Shown here: positions 47,551 to 61,600 of the stretch, in pieces | Layout of the letters: every line of letters begins with the position of its first letter | Numbering within the stretch: position 1 is the first letter of the stretch | DNA from: Strigamia acuminata | Taxonomy: Eukaryota; Arthropoda; Chilopoda; Geophilomorpha; Linotaeniidae | Direction: 5' to 3' | NCBI GenBank assembly: GCA_949358305.1 | Contig: CASHSZ010000092.1 | Location: forward strand, 62,001 to 126,000 | Length of the DNA stretch: 64,000 nt | Program-made: the position numbers and the translations under genes | The notes under the pieces: model-generated | The model's database searches: none | What the model saw: only the letters and a program-made list of their open reading frames with translations | What the model was told of the DNA's origin: nothing

Positions 47551-50500
47551 CTTATATTGAAGGCTTCTACTAAGGTTTAAACACTATTTCTGAACATTCA
47601 GAGACATTGGTCTTGTGGTGTTTGTGCTAAGTCAACTGCGATGTGAAATGAGCTCAAAATTTTTTTTTCAAAATTTAATGCTTGGGTGTTGCTAAAACTT
47701 ATATTGAAGGCTTCTACTAAGGTTTAAACACTATTTCTGAACATTCAGAGACATTGGACTTGTGGTGTTTGTGCTAAGTCAACTGTGATGAGATCCAAAG
47801 TCTATTCTCCCAAATCATTGGTTGGATGTTTCTAAAACTTACATTGGAGCCTTCTACTAAGGTTTAAACACTATTTCTGAACATTCAGAGACATTGGTCT
47901 TGTGGTGTTTGTGCTAAGTCAACTGTGATGAGATCAAAAGTCTTTTCTCCCAAATCATCGGTTGGATGTTTCTAAAACTTATATTGGAGCCTTCTACTAA
48001 GGTTTAAACACTATTTCTGAACATTCAGAGACATTGGTCTTGTGGTGTTTGTGCTAAGTCAACTGTGATGAGATCAAAAGTCTATTCTCCCAAATCATTG
48101 GTTGGATGTTTCTAAAACTTACATTGGAGCCTTCTACTAAGGTTTAAACACTATTTCTGAACATTCAGAGACATTGGTCTTGTGGTGTTTGTGCTAAGTC
48201 AACTGTGATGAGATCAAAAGTCTATTCTCCCAAATCATCGGTTGGATGTTTCTAAAACTTACATTGGAGCCTTCTACTAAGGTTTAAACACTATTTCTGA
48301 ACATTCAGAGACATTGGTCTTGTGGTGTTTGTGCTAAGTCAACTGCGATGTGAAATAAGCTCAAAATTTTTTTTTCAAAATTTATTGCTTGGGTGTTGCT
48401 AAAACTTACATTGAAGGCTTCTACTAAGGTTTAAACACTATTTCTAAACATTCAGAACCATTGGTCTTGTGGTGTTTGTGCTAAGTCAACTGTGATGAGA
48501 TCAAAAGTCTATTCTCCTAAATCATCGGTTGGATGTTTCTAAAACTTACATTGGAGCCTTCTACTAAGGTTTAAACACTATTTCTGAACATTCAGAGACA
48601 TTGGTCTTGTGGTGTTTGTGCTAAGTCAACTGCGATGTGAAATGAGCTCAAAATTTTTTTTTCAAAATTTATTGCTTGGGTGTTGCTAAAACTTATATTG
48701 AAGGCTTCTACTAAGGTTTAAACACTATTTCTGAACATTCAGAGACATTGGTCTTGTGGTGTTTGTGCTAAGTCAACTGCGATGTGAAATGAGCTCAAAA
48801 TTTTTTTTTCAAAATTTAATGCTTGGGTGTTGCTAAAACTTATATTGAAGGCTTCTACTAAGGTTTAAACACTATTTCTGAACATTCAGAGACATTGGAC
48901 TTGTGGTGTTTGTGCTAAGTCAACTGTGATGAGATCCAAAGTCTATTCTCCCAAATCATTGGTTGGATGTTTCTAAAACTTACATTGGAGCCTTCTACTA
49001 AGGTTTAAACACTATTTCTGAACATTCAGAGACATTGGTCTTGTGGTGTTTGTGCTAAGTCAACTGTGATGAGATCAAAAGTCTTTTCTCCCAAATCATC
49101 GGTTGGATGTTTCTAAAACTTACATTGGAGCCTTCTACTAAGGTTTAAACACTATTTCTGAACATTCAGAGACATTGGTCTTGTGGTGTTTGTGCTAAGT
49201 CAACTGTGATGAGATCAAAAGTCTATTCTCCCAAATCATTGGTTGGATGTTTCTAAAACTTACATTGGAGCCTTCTACTAAGGTTTAAACACTATTTCTG
49301 AACATTCAGAGACATTGGTCTTGTGGTGTTTGTGCTAAGTCAACTGTGATGAGATCAAAAGTCTATTCTCCCAAATCATCGGTTAAATGTTTCTAAAACT
49401 TACATTGGAGCCTTCTACTAAGGTTTAAACACTATTTCTGAACATTCAGAGACATTGGTCTTGTGGTGTTTGTGCTAAGTCAACTGTGATGAGATCAAAA
49501 GTCTATTCTCCCAAATCATCGGTTGGATGTTTCTAAAACTTACATTGGAGCCTTCTACTAAGGTTTAAACACTATTTCTGAACATTCAGAGACATTGGAC
49601 TTGTGGTGTTTGTGCTAAGTCAACTGCGATGTGAAATGAGCTCAAAATTTTTTTTTCAAAATTTATTGCTTGGGTGTTGCTAAAACTTAGATTGAAGGCT
49701 TCTACTAAGGTTTAAACACTATTTCTGAACATACAGAGACATTGGACTTGTGGTGTTTGTGCTAAGTAACTGTGATGAGATCAAAAGTCTATTCTCCCAA
49801 ATCATTGCTTGGATGTTGCTAAAACTTACATTGAAGGCTTCTACTAAGGTTTAAACACTATTTCTGAACATTCAGAGACATTGGTCTTGTGGTGTTTATG
49901 CTAAGTCAACTGTGATGAGATCAAAAGTCTATTCTCCCAAATCATCGGTTGGATGTTTCTAAAACTTACATTGGAGCCTTCTACTAAGGTTTAAACACTA
50001 TTTCTGAACATTCAGAGACATTGGTCTTGTGATGTTTGTGCTAAGTCAACTGTGATGAGATCAAAAGTCTATTCTCCCAAATCATCGGTTAAATGTTTCT
50101 AAAACTTACATTGGAGCCTTCTACTAAGGTTTAAACACTATTTCTGAACATTCAGAGACATTGGTCTTGTGGTGTTTGTGCTAAGTCAACTGTGATGAGA
50201 TCAAAAGTCTATTCTCCCAAATCATCGGTTGGATGTTTCTAAAACTTACATTGGAGCCTTCTACTAAGGTTTAAACACTATTTCTGAACATTCAGAGACA
50301 TTGGACTTGTGGTGTTTGTGCTAAGTCAACTGCGATGTGAAATAAGCTCAAAATTTTTTTTTCAAAATTTATTGCTTGGGTGTTGCTAAAACTTAGATTG
50401 AAGGCTTCTACTAAGGTTTAAACACTATTTCTGAACATTCAGAGACATTGGTCTTGTGGTGTTTGTGCTAAGTCAACTGTGATGAGATCAAAAGTCTATT

Positions 50501-50962
50501 CTCCCAAATCATCGGTTGGATGTTTCTAAAACTTACATTGGAGCCTTCTACTAAGGTTTAAACACTATTTCTGAACATTCAGAGACATTGGTCTTATGGT
50601 GTTTGTGCTAAGTCAACTGTGATGAGATCAAAAGTCTATTCTCCCAAATCATCGGTTGAATGTTTCTAAAACTTACATTGGAGCCTTCTACTAAGGTTTA
50701 AACACTATTTCTGAACATTCAGAGACATTGGTCTTGTGGTGTTTGTGCTAAGTCAACTGTGATGAGATCAAAAGTCTATTCTCCCAAATCATCGGTTGGA
50801 TGTTTCTAAAACTTACATTGGAGCCTTCTACTAAGGTTTAAACACTATTTCTGAACATTCAGAGACATTGGACTTGTGGTGTTTGTGCTAAGTCAACTGC
50901 GATGTGAAATGAGCTCAAAATTTTTTTTTCAAAATTTATTGCTTGGGTGTTGCTAAAACTTA
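47551..50962 (-). repeat. Satellite array, reverse polarity, segment 2
   Basis: It is 3412 bp: 24 monomers (16 A, 7 B, 1 C = 3408 bp) plus the 4-bp target duplication. The monomer order repeats that found upstream of solo LTR 1. The CATTCAGAACC monomers at 43531, 48449 and 53367 are spaced exactly 4918 bp. Confidence 0.96.
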
Positions 50963-52468
50963 TGTTGCGAGCAAGGACGCAACAAAAAGATTAGAAGACT
51001 CGCGTTTCACCTCTGAAAATGGTAGAAGATCTTTTTAATTTTAGTCCATAGTTTTGACCATGAGTTTGGGACATATCTGAGATGTCCAGTTGCCGGTTTT
51101 GACCGACGGTCGCATGCAGAGCAGACCTCGGCGGTTGTCGTGTTGTCGATCGCACCTGGAATTGGTCAGGGGATATGTCTTTGATCGTTTTGTGGTTGTT
51201 TTAGTATTTGTTATTAGTTGTTTACCTCTGTTATTTGCTTTTGAGACGTTTTTGTGTTCGGTTCGGGTTCCAGTACACTTGTGAATGAGCTGAGTGTATA
51301 TTCTCAGCATAATCGCCATAGCATAGGTCAACTGGATTCAGGAAACTGTGTATTTATTAGTTTTAAAGAGGTTTTACATATTGTTTTGACGGTTGCTAAC
51401 CTTTGCTGGATGTTTTAGTGTTTTGATGCTCATTGGAGACGTGGGACAGCAAGAAACAAACGGTTTTGGGTGTCCTTGGCATTTGAGTGCACATGAGCGC
51501 ATTGGGATCGTGTTCGGGAGAGAGAGAGACCAGGAAACGCCTCGTTTGGCTTCCCTGCAACGTCCCCACACTGAGTTTGGAAGTCCCAGCGCTGTTGTCA
51601 TGCCTTGGTCGACCCTGGAAGTCTGTTTGACTCGTTTCTGCTCTCATTCACGGCAGTTAGCAACTGCCTGGCCGCCATTTTGGAAAGGAGCGGTTCTCTT
51701 TGTGTTTGAGCACTGCTGGGAGATTTTCCTAGAACATAGCAAGCTGGGTAGCAATATTTATTTTAATACTTTGTGATTTTATAGAAGTGTTTTAACTGTA
51801 CATTTGTTAATTTCACTTAACTTTACAAACAAGTGCAGAGATGAGTATTGAGGTAGGCTGCCTTGCCATTGGTTGTTAATCTTCTTTTTGCTTTGTTAAT
51901 TGTTAAGTATATTTTAGATTGAGTTTTGCCTTGGTTTCATTGCTTTATTTTGTCTAAATTCTATTTATGTTTTAAGAACAAATGTACATAGGTTTTAAGC
52001 TATTTTAGTTCAGATTGAATTACGCCATTGTTGCATCATTGCATTGTAGCTTGTTGTTGCTATGATTTAGTTGCTAGGCGCACTGTTGTTAGAGTAGGTT
52101 GCTAAAGAAGCAATAGTTGTTATCTGTTGTTAAGAATAAAGCCAGTTGATGTGTTTTTACTCTGCTTTGGGTGAATCATTTCTGATCTGGTTTTCTGCTA
52201 CAAGAAACATGATAATGAGTGAGTAGAGAGTTTTGCATGCTCTCCTCCTCACTGAAGGCACAAGGTTTTTTCCCCAGTATCCAGAGAGCTGCTTTAATCA
52301 CTTCAACTAAATGCAGTTGGGCCTAATTTCTCCAGATGCATTTAGGCCTACAACTTGGGCTGAGAATTCAACTTGTTTCATCATCCACTATACAGTCTCG
52401 GGCGGTTTCCAGAGTTTGGTGACCAATTCGCCAGTCTTTTCCTGTGAGATCCAAGGTTGTTTGCTACA
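50963..52468 (+). mobile_element. Solo LTR of the LARD-like element, copy 2
   Basis: It is the same 1506 bp as 46045-47550 at an offset of 4918. I saw no difference, and the flanking CTTA and satellite monomers are the same. It is a passenger of a tandem duplication, not a second insertion. Confidence 0.93.
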
Positions 52469-54889
52469 CTTATATTGAAGGCTTCTACTAAGGTTTAAAC
52501 ACTATTTCTGAACATTCAGAGACATTGGTCTTGTGGTGTTTGTGCTAAGTCAACTGCGATGTGAAATGAGCTCAAAATTTTTTTTTCAAAATTTAATGCT
52601 TGGGTGTTGCTAAAACTTATATTGAAGGCTTCTACTAAGGTTTAAACACTATTTCTGAACATTCAGAGACATTGGACTTGTGGTGTTTGTGCTAAGTCAA
52701 CTGTGATGAGATCCAAAGTCTATTCTCCCAAATCATTGGTTGGATGTTTCTAAAACTTACATTGGAGCCTTCTACTAAGGTTTAAACACTATTTCTGAAC
52801 ATTCAGAGACATTGGTCTTGTGGTGTTTGTGCTAAGTCAACTGTGATGAGATCAAAAGTCTTTTCTCCCAAATCATCGGTTGGATGTTTCTAAAACTTAT
52901 ATTGGAGCCTTCTACTAAGGTTTAAACACTATTTCTGAACATTCAGAGACATTGGTCTTGTGGTGTTTGTGCTAAGTCAACTGTGATGAGATCAAAAGTC
53001 TATTCTCCCAAATCATTGGTTGGATGTTTCTAAAACTTACATTGGAGCCTTCTACTAAGGTTTAAACACTATTTCTGAACATTCAGAGACATTGGTCTTG
53101 TGGTGTTTGTGCTAAGTCAACTGTGATGAGATCAAAAGTCTATTCTCCCAAATCATCGGTTGGATGTTTCTAAAACTTACATTGGAGCCTTCTACTAAGG
53201 TTTAAACACTATTTCTGAACATTCAGAGACATTGGTCTTGTGGTGTTTGTGCTAAGTCAACTGCGATGTGAAATAAGCTCAAAATTTTTTTTTCAAAATT
53301 TATTGCTTGGGTGTTGCTAAAACTTACATTGAAGGCTTCTACTAAGGTTTAAACACTATTTCTAAACATTCAGAACCATTGGTCTTGTGGTGTTTGTGCT
53401 AAGTCAACTGTGATGAGATCAAAAGTCTATTCTCCTAAATCATCGGTTGGATGTTTCTAAAACTTACATTGGAGCCTTCTACTAAGGTTTAAACACTATT
53501 TCTGAACATTCAGAGACATTGGTCTTGTGGTGTTTGTGCTAAGTCAACTGCGATGTGAAATGAGCTCAAAATTTTTTTTTCAAAATTTATTGCTTGGGTG
53601 TTGCTAAAACTTATATTGAAGGCTTCTACTAAGGTTTAAACACTATTTCTGAACATTCAGAGACATTGGTCTTGTGGTGTTTGTGCTAAGTCAACTGCGA
53701 TGTGAAATGAGCTCAAAATTTTTTTTTCAAAATTTAATGCTTGGGTGTTGCTAAAACTTATATTGAAGGCTTCTACTAAGGTTTAAACACTATTTCTGAA
53801 CATTCAGAGACATTGGACTTGTGGTGTTTGTGCTAAGTCAACTGTGATGAGATCCAAAGTCTATTCTCCCAAATCATTGGTTGGATGTTTCTAAAACTTA
53901 CATTGGAGCCTTCTACTAAGGTTTAAACACTATTTCTGAACATTCAGAGACATTGGTCTTGTGGTGTTTGTGCTAAGTCAACTGTGATGAGATCAAAAGT
54001 CTTTTCTCCCAAATCATCGGTTGGATGTTTCTAAAACTTACATTGGAGCCTTCTACTAAGGTTTAAACACTATTTCTGAACATTCAGAGACATTGGTCTT
54101 GTGGTGTTTGTGCTAAGTCAACTGTGATGAGATCAAAAGTCTATTCTCCCAAATCATTGGTTGGATGTTTCTAAAACTTACATTGGAGCCTTCTACTAAG
54201 GTTTAAACACTATTTCTGAACATTCAGAGACATTGGTCTTGTGGTGTTTGTGCTAAGTCAACTGTGATGAGATCAAAAGTCTATTCTCCCAAATCATCGG
54301 TTAAATGTTTCTAAAACTTACATTGGAGCCTTCTACTAAAGTTTAAACACTATTTCTGAACATTCAGAGACATTGGTCTTGTGGTGTTTGTGCTAAGTCA
54401 ACTGTGATGAGATCAAAAGTCTATTCTCCCAAATCATCGGTTGGATGTTTCTAAAACTTACATTGGAGCCTTCTACTAAGGTTTAAACACTATTTCTGAA
54501 CATTCAGAGACATTGGACTTGTGGTGTTTGTGCTAAGTCAACTGCGATGTGAAATGAGCTCAAAATTTTTTTTTCAAAATTTATTGCTTGGGTGTTGCTA
54601 AAACTTAGATTGAAGGCTTCTACTAAGGTTTAAACACTATTTCTGAACATACAGAGACATTGGACTTGTGGTGTTTGTGCTAAGTAACTGTGATGAGATC
54701 AAAAGTCTATTCTCCCAAATCATTGCTTGGATGTTGCTAAAACTTACATTGAAGGCTTCTACTAAGGTTTAAACACTATTTCTGAACATTCAGAGACATT
54801 GGTCTTGTGGTGTTTATGCTAAGTCAACTGTGATGAGATCAAAAGTCTATTCTCCCAAATCATCGGTTGGATGTTTCTAAAACTTACAT

Positions 54890-55729
54890 TGGAGCCTTCT
54901 ACTAAGGTTTAAACACTATTTCTGAACATTCAGAGACATTGGTCTTGTGGTGTTTGTGCTAAGTCAACTGTGATGAAATCAAAAGTCTATTCTCCCAAAT
55001 CATTGGTTGGATGTTTCTAAAACTTACATTGGAGCCTTCTACTAAGGTTTAAACACTATTTCTGAACATTCAGAGACATTGGTCTTGTGGTGTTTGTGCT
55101 AAGTCAACTGTGATGAGATCAAAAGTCTATTCTCCCAAATCATCGGTTAAATGTTTCTAAAACTTACATTGGAGCCTTCTACTAAGGTTTAAACACTATT
55201 TCTGAACATTCAGAGACATTGGTCTTGTGGTGTTTGTGCTAAGTCAACTGTGATGAGATCAAAAGTCTATTCTCCCAAATCATCGGTTGGATGTTTCTAA
55301 AACTTACATTGGAGCCTTCTACTAAGGTTTAAACACTATTTCTGAACATTCAGAGACATTGGTCTTGTGGTGTTTGTGCTAAGTCAACTGTGATGAAATC
55401 AAAAGTCTATTCTCCCAAATCATTGGTTGGATGTTTCTAAAACTTACATTGGAGCCTTCTACTAAGGTTTAAACACTATTTCTGAACATTCAGAGACATT
55501 GGTCTTGTGGTGTTTGTGCTAAGTCAACTGTGATGAGATCAAAAGTCTATTCTCCCAAATCATCGGTTAAATGTTTCTAAAACTTACATTGGAGCCTTCT
55601 ACTAAGGTTTAAACACTATTTCTGAACATTCAGAGACATTGGTCTTGTGGTGTTTGTGCTAAGTCAACTGTGATGAGATCAAAAGTCTATTCTCCCAAAT
55701 CATCGGTTGGATGTTTCTAAAACTTACAT
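54890..55729 (-). repeat. 420-bp trimer tandem duplication in satellite
   Basis: Three A monomers (TGATGAAATC/ATTGGTTGG, CGGTTAAATG, CGGTTGGATG variants) occur twice in a row at a 420-bp offset. The edges are approximate. Confidence 0.7.
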
Positions 55730-55840
55730 TGGAGCCTTCTACTAAGGTTTAAACACTATTTCTGAACATTCAGAGACATTGGACTTGTGGTGTTTGTGCT
55801 AAGTCAACTGCGATGTGAAATAAGCTCAAAATTTTTTTTT

Positions 55841-58696
55841 CAAAATTTGTTGCTTGGGTGTTGCTAAAACTTAGATTGAAGGCTTCTACTAAGGTTTAAA
55901 CACTATTTCTGAACATTCAGAGACATTGGTCTTGTGGTGTTTGTGCTAAGTCAACTGTGATGAGATCAAAAGTCTATTCTCCCAAATCATCAGTTGGATG
56001 TTTCTAAAACTTACATTGGAGCCTTCTACTAAGGTTTAAACACTATTTCTGAACATTCAGAGACATTGGACTTGTGGTGTTTGTGCTAAGTCAACTGCGA
56101 TGTGAAATGAGCTCAAAATTTTTTTTTCAAAATTTATTGCTTGGGTGTTGCTAAAACTTATATTGAAGGCTTCTACTAAGGTTTAAACACTATTTCTGAA
56201 CATTCAGAGACATTGGTCTTGTGGTGTTTGTGCTAAGTCAACTGCGATGTGAAATGAGCTCAAAATTTTTTTTTCAAAATTTAATGCTTGGGTGTTGCTA
56301 AAACTTATATTGAAGGCTTCTACTAAGGTTTAAACACTATTTCTGAACATTCAGAGACATTGGACTTGTGGTGTTTGTGCTAAGTCAACTGTGATGAGAT
56401 CCAAAGTCTATTCTCCCAAATCATTGGTTGGATGTTTCTAAAACTTACATTGGAGCCTTCTACTAAGGTTTAAACACTATTTCTGAACATTCAGAGACAT
56501 TGGTCTTGTGGTGTTTGTGCTAAGTCAACTGTGATGAGATCAAAAGTCTTTTCTCCCAAATCATCGGTTGGATGTTTCTAAAACTTATATTGGAGCCTTC
56601 TACTAAGGTTTAAACACTATTTCTGAACATTCAGAGACATTGGTTTTGTGGTGTTTGTGCTAAGTCAACTGTGATGAGATCAAAAGTCTATTCTCCCAAA
56701 TCATTGGTTGGATGTTTCTAAAACTTACATTGGAGTCTTCTACTAAGGTTTAAACACTATTTCTGAACATTCAGAGACATTGGTCTTGTGGTGTTTGTGC
56801 TAAGTCAACTGTGATGAGATCAAAAGTCTATTCTCCCAAATCATCGGTTAAATGTTTCTAAAACTTACATTGGAGCCTTCTACTAAGGTTTAAACACTAA
56901 TTCTGAACATTCAGAGACATTGGTCTTGTGGTGTTTGTGCTAAGTCAACTGCGATGTGAAATGAGCTCAAAATTTTTTTTTCAAAATTTATTGCTTGGGT
57001 GTTGCTAAAACTTAGATTGAAGGCTTCTACTAAGGTTTAAACACTATTTCTGAACATACAGAGACATTGGTCTTGTGGTGTTTGTGCTAAGTCAACTGTG
57101 ATGAGATCAAAAGTCTATTCTCCCAAATCATCGGTTGGATGTTTCTAAAACTTACATTGGAGCCTTCTACTAAGGTTTAAACACTATTTCTGAACATTCA
57201 GAGACATTGGACTTGTGGTGTTTGTGCTAAGTCAACTGCGATGTGAAATAAGCTCAAAATTTTTTTTTCAAAATTTGTTGCTTGGGTGTTGCTAAAACTT
57301 AGATTGAAGGCTTCTACTAAGGTTTAAACACTATTTCTGAACATTCAGAGACATTGGTCTTGTGGTGTTTGTGCTAAGTCAACTGTGATGAGATCAAAAG
57401 TCTATTCTCCCAAATCATCGGTTGGATGTTTCTAAAACTTACATTGGAGCCTTCTACTAAGGTTTAAACACTATTTCTGAACATTCAGAGACATTGGACT
57501 TGTGGTGTTTGTGCTAAGTCAACTGCGATGTGAAATGAGCTCAAAATTTTTTTTTCAAAATTTATTGCTTGGGTGTTGCTAAAACTTATATTGAAGGCTT
57601 CTACTAAGGTTTAAACACTATTTCTGAACATTCAGAGACATTGGTCTTGTGGTGTTTGTGCTAAGTCAACTGCGATGTGAAATGAGCTCAAAATTTTTTT
57701 TTCAAAATTTAATGCTTGGGTGTTGCTAAAACTTATATTGAAGGCTTCTACTAAGGTTTAAACACTATTTCTGAACATTCAGAGACATTGGACTTGTGGT
57801 GTTTGTGCTAAGTCAACTGTGATGAGATCCAAAGTCTATTCTCCCAAATCATTGGTTGGATGTTTCTAAAACTTACATTGGAGCCTTCTACTAAGGTTTA
57901 AACACTATTTCTGAACATTCAGAGACATTGGTCTTGTGGTGTTTGTGCTAAGTCAACTGTGATGAGATCAAAAGTCTTTTCTCCCAAATCATCGGTTGGA
58001 TGTTTCTAAAACTTATATTGGAGCCTTCTACTAAGGTTTAAACACTATTTCTGAACATTCAGAGACATTGGTTTTGTGGTGTTTGTGCTAAGTCAACTGT
58101 GATGAGATCAAAAGTCTATTCTCCCAAATCATTGGTTGGATGTTTCTAAAACTTACATTGGAGTCTTCTACTAAGGTTTAAACACTATTTCTGAACATTC
58201 AGAGACATTGGTCTTGTGGTGTTTGTGCTAAGTCAACTGTGATGAGATCAAAAGTCTATTCTCCCAAATCATCGGTTAAATGTTTCTAAAACTTACATTG
58301 GAGCCTTCTACTAAGGTTTAAACACTAATTCTGAACATTCAGAGACATTGGTCTTGTGGTGTTTGTGCTAAGTCAACTGCGATGTGAAATGAGCTCAAAA
58401 TTTTTTTTTCAAAATTTATTGCTTGGGTGTTGCTAAAACTTAGATTGAAGGCTTCTACTAAAGTTTAAACACTATTTCTGAACATACAGAGACATTGGAC
58501 TTGTGGTGTTTGTGCTAAGTAACTTTGATGAGATCAAAAGTCTATTCTCCCAAATCATTGCTTGGATGTTGCTAAAACTTACATTGAAGGCTTCTACTAA
58601 GGTTTAAACACTATTTCTGAACATTCAGAGACATTGGTCTTGTGGTGTTTATGCTAAGTCAACTGTGATGAGATCAAAAGTCTATTCTCCCAAATC
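55841..58696 (-). repeat. 1428-bp decamer tandem duplication in satellite
   Basis: Three independent rare variants recur at exactly 1428 bp, equal to ten monomers (6 A + 4 B). The outer end of the second copy is less certain. Confidence 0.75.
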
Positions 58697-61600
58697 ATCG
58701 GTTGGATGTTTCTAAAACTTACATTGGAGCCTTCTACTAAGGTTTAAACACTATTTCTGAACATTCAGAGACATTGGTCTTGTGGTGTTTGTGCTAAGTC
58801 AACTGTGATGAGATCAAAAGTCTATTCTCCCAAATCATTGGTTGGATGTTTCTAAAACTTACATTGGAGCCTTCTACTAAGGTTTAAACACTATTTCTGA
58901 ACATTCAGAGACATTGGTCTTGTGGTGTTTGTGCTAAGTCAACTGTGATGAGATCAAAAGTCTATTCTCCCAAATCATCGGTTGGATGTTTCTAAAACTT
59001 ACATTGGAGCCTTCTACTAAGGTTTAAACACTATTTCTGAACATTCAGAGACATTGGACTTGTGGTGTTTGTGCTAAGTCAACTGCGATGTGAAATGAGC
59101 TCAAAATTTTTTTTTCAAAATTTATTGCTTGGGTGTTGCTAAAACTTAGATTGAAGGCTTCTACTAAGGTTTAAACACTATTTCTGAACATACAGAGACA
59201 TTGGACTTGTGGTGTTTGTGCTAAGTAACTGTGATGAGATCAAAAGTCTATTCTCCCAAATCATTGCTTGGATGTTGCTAAAACTTACATTGAAGGCTTC
59301 TACTAAGGTTTAAACACTATTTCTGAACATTCAGAGACATTGGTCTTGTGGTGTTTATGCTAAGTCAACTGTGATGAGATCAAAAGTCTATTCTCCCAAA
59401 TCATCGGTTGGATGTTTCTAAAACTTACATTGGAGCCTTCTACTAAGGTTTAAACACTATTTCTGAACATTCAGAGACATTGGTCTTGTGGTGTTTGTGC
59501 TAAGTCAACTGTGATGAGATCAAAAGTCTATTCTCCCAAATCATTGGTTGGATGTTTCTAAAACTTACATTGGAGCCTTCTACTAAGGTTTAAACACTAT
59601 TTCTGAACATTCAGAGACATTGGTCTTGTGGTGTTTGTGCTAAGTCAACTGTGATGAGATCAAAAGTCTATTCTCCCAAATCATCGGTTAAATGTTTCTA
59701 AAACTTACATTGGAGCCTTCTACTAAGGTTTAAACACTATTTCTGAACATTCAGAGACATTGGACTTGTGGTGTTTGTGCTAAGTCAACTGCGATGTGAA
59801 ATAAGCTCAAAATTTTTTTTTCAAAATTTATTGCTTGGGTGTTGCTAAAACTTAGATTGAAGGCTTCTACTAAGGTTTAAACACTATTTCTGAACATTCA
59901 GAGACATTGGTCTTGTGGTGTTTGTGCTAAGTCAACTGTGATGAGATCAAAAGTCTATTCTCCCAAATCATCGGTTGGATGTTTCTAAAACTTACATTGG
60001 AGCCTTCTACTAAGGTTTAAACACTATTTCTGAACATTCAGAGACATTGGTCTTATGGTGTTTGTGCTAAGTCAACTGTGATGAGATCAAAAGTCTATTC
60101 TCCCAAATCATCGGTTGAATGTTTCTAAAACTTACATTGGAGCCTTCTACTAAGGTTTAAACACTATTTCTGAACATTCAGAGACATTGGTCTTGTGGTG
60201 TTTGTGCTAAGTCAACTGTGATGAGATCAAAAGTCTATTCTCCCAAATCATCGGTTGGATGTTTCTAAAACTTACATTGGAGCCTTCTACTAAGGTTTAA
60301 ACACTATTTCTGAACATTCAGAGACATTGGACTTGTGGTGTTTGTGCTAAGTCAACTGCGATGTGAAATGAGCTCAAAATTTTTTTTTCAAAATTTATTG
60401 CTTGGGTGTTGCTAAAACTTAGATTGAAGGCTTCTACTAAGGTTTAAACACTATTTCTGAACATACAGAGACATTGGACTTGTGGTGTTTGTGCTAAGTA
60501 ACTGTGATGAGATCAAAAGTCTATTCTCCCAAATCATTGCTTGGATGTTGCTAAAACTTACATTGAGGGCTTCTACTAAGGTTTAAACACTATTTCTGAA
60601 CATTCAGAGACATTGGTCTTGTGGTGTTTATGCTAAGTCAACTGTGATAAGATCAAAAGTCTATTCTCCCAAATCATCGGTTGGATGTTTCTAAAACTTA
60701 CATTGGAGCCTTCTACTAAGGTTTAAACACTATTTCTGAACATTCAGAGACATTGGTCTTGTGGTGTTTGTGCTAAGTCAACTGCGATGTGAAATGAGCT
60801 CAAAATTTTTTTTTCAAAATTTCTTGCTTGGGTGTTGCTAAAACTTATATTGAAGGCTTCTACTAAGGTTTAAACACTATTTCTGAACATTCAGAGACAT
60901 TGGACTTGTGATGTTTGTGCTAAGTCAACTGTGATGAGATCCAAAGTCTATTCTCCCAAATCATTGGTTGGATGTTTCTAAAACTTACATTGGAACCTTC
61001 TACTAAGGTTTAAACACTATTTCTGAACATTCAGAGACATTCGTCTTGTGGTGTTTGTGCTAAGTCAACTGTGATGAGATCAAAAGTCTATTCTCCCAAA
61101 TCATCGGTTAAATGTTTCTAAAACTTACATTGGAGCCTTCTACTAAGGTTTAAACACTATTTCTGAACATTCAGAGACATTGGTCTTGTGGTGTTTGTGC
61201 TAAGTCAACTGTGATGAGATCAAAAGTCTTTTCTCCCAAATCATCGGTTGGATGTTTCTAAAACTTACATTGGAGCCTTCTACTAAGGTTTAAACACTAT
61301 TTCTGAACATTCAGAGACATTGGTCTTGTGGTGTTTGTGCTAAGTCAACTGTGATGAGATCAAAAGTCTATTCTCCCAAATCATTAGTTGGATGTTTCTA
61401 AAACTTACATTGGAGCCTTCTACTAAGGTTTAAACACTATTTCTGAACATTCAGAGACATTGGACTTGTGGTGTTTGTGCTAAGTCAACTGCGATGTAAA
61501 ATGAGCTCAAAATTTTTTTTTCAAAATTTATTGCTTGGGTGTTGCTAAAACTTAGATTGAAGGCTTCTACTAAGGTTTAAACACTATTTCTGAACATACA

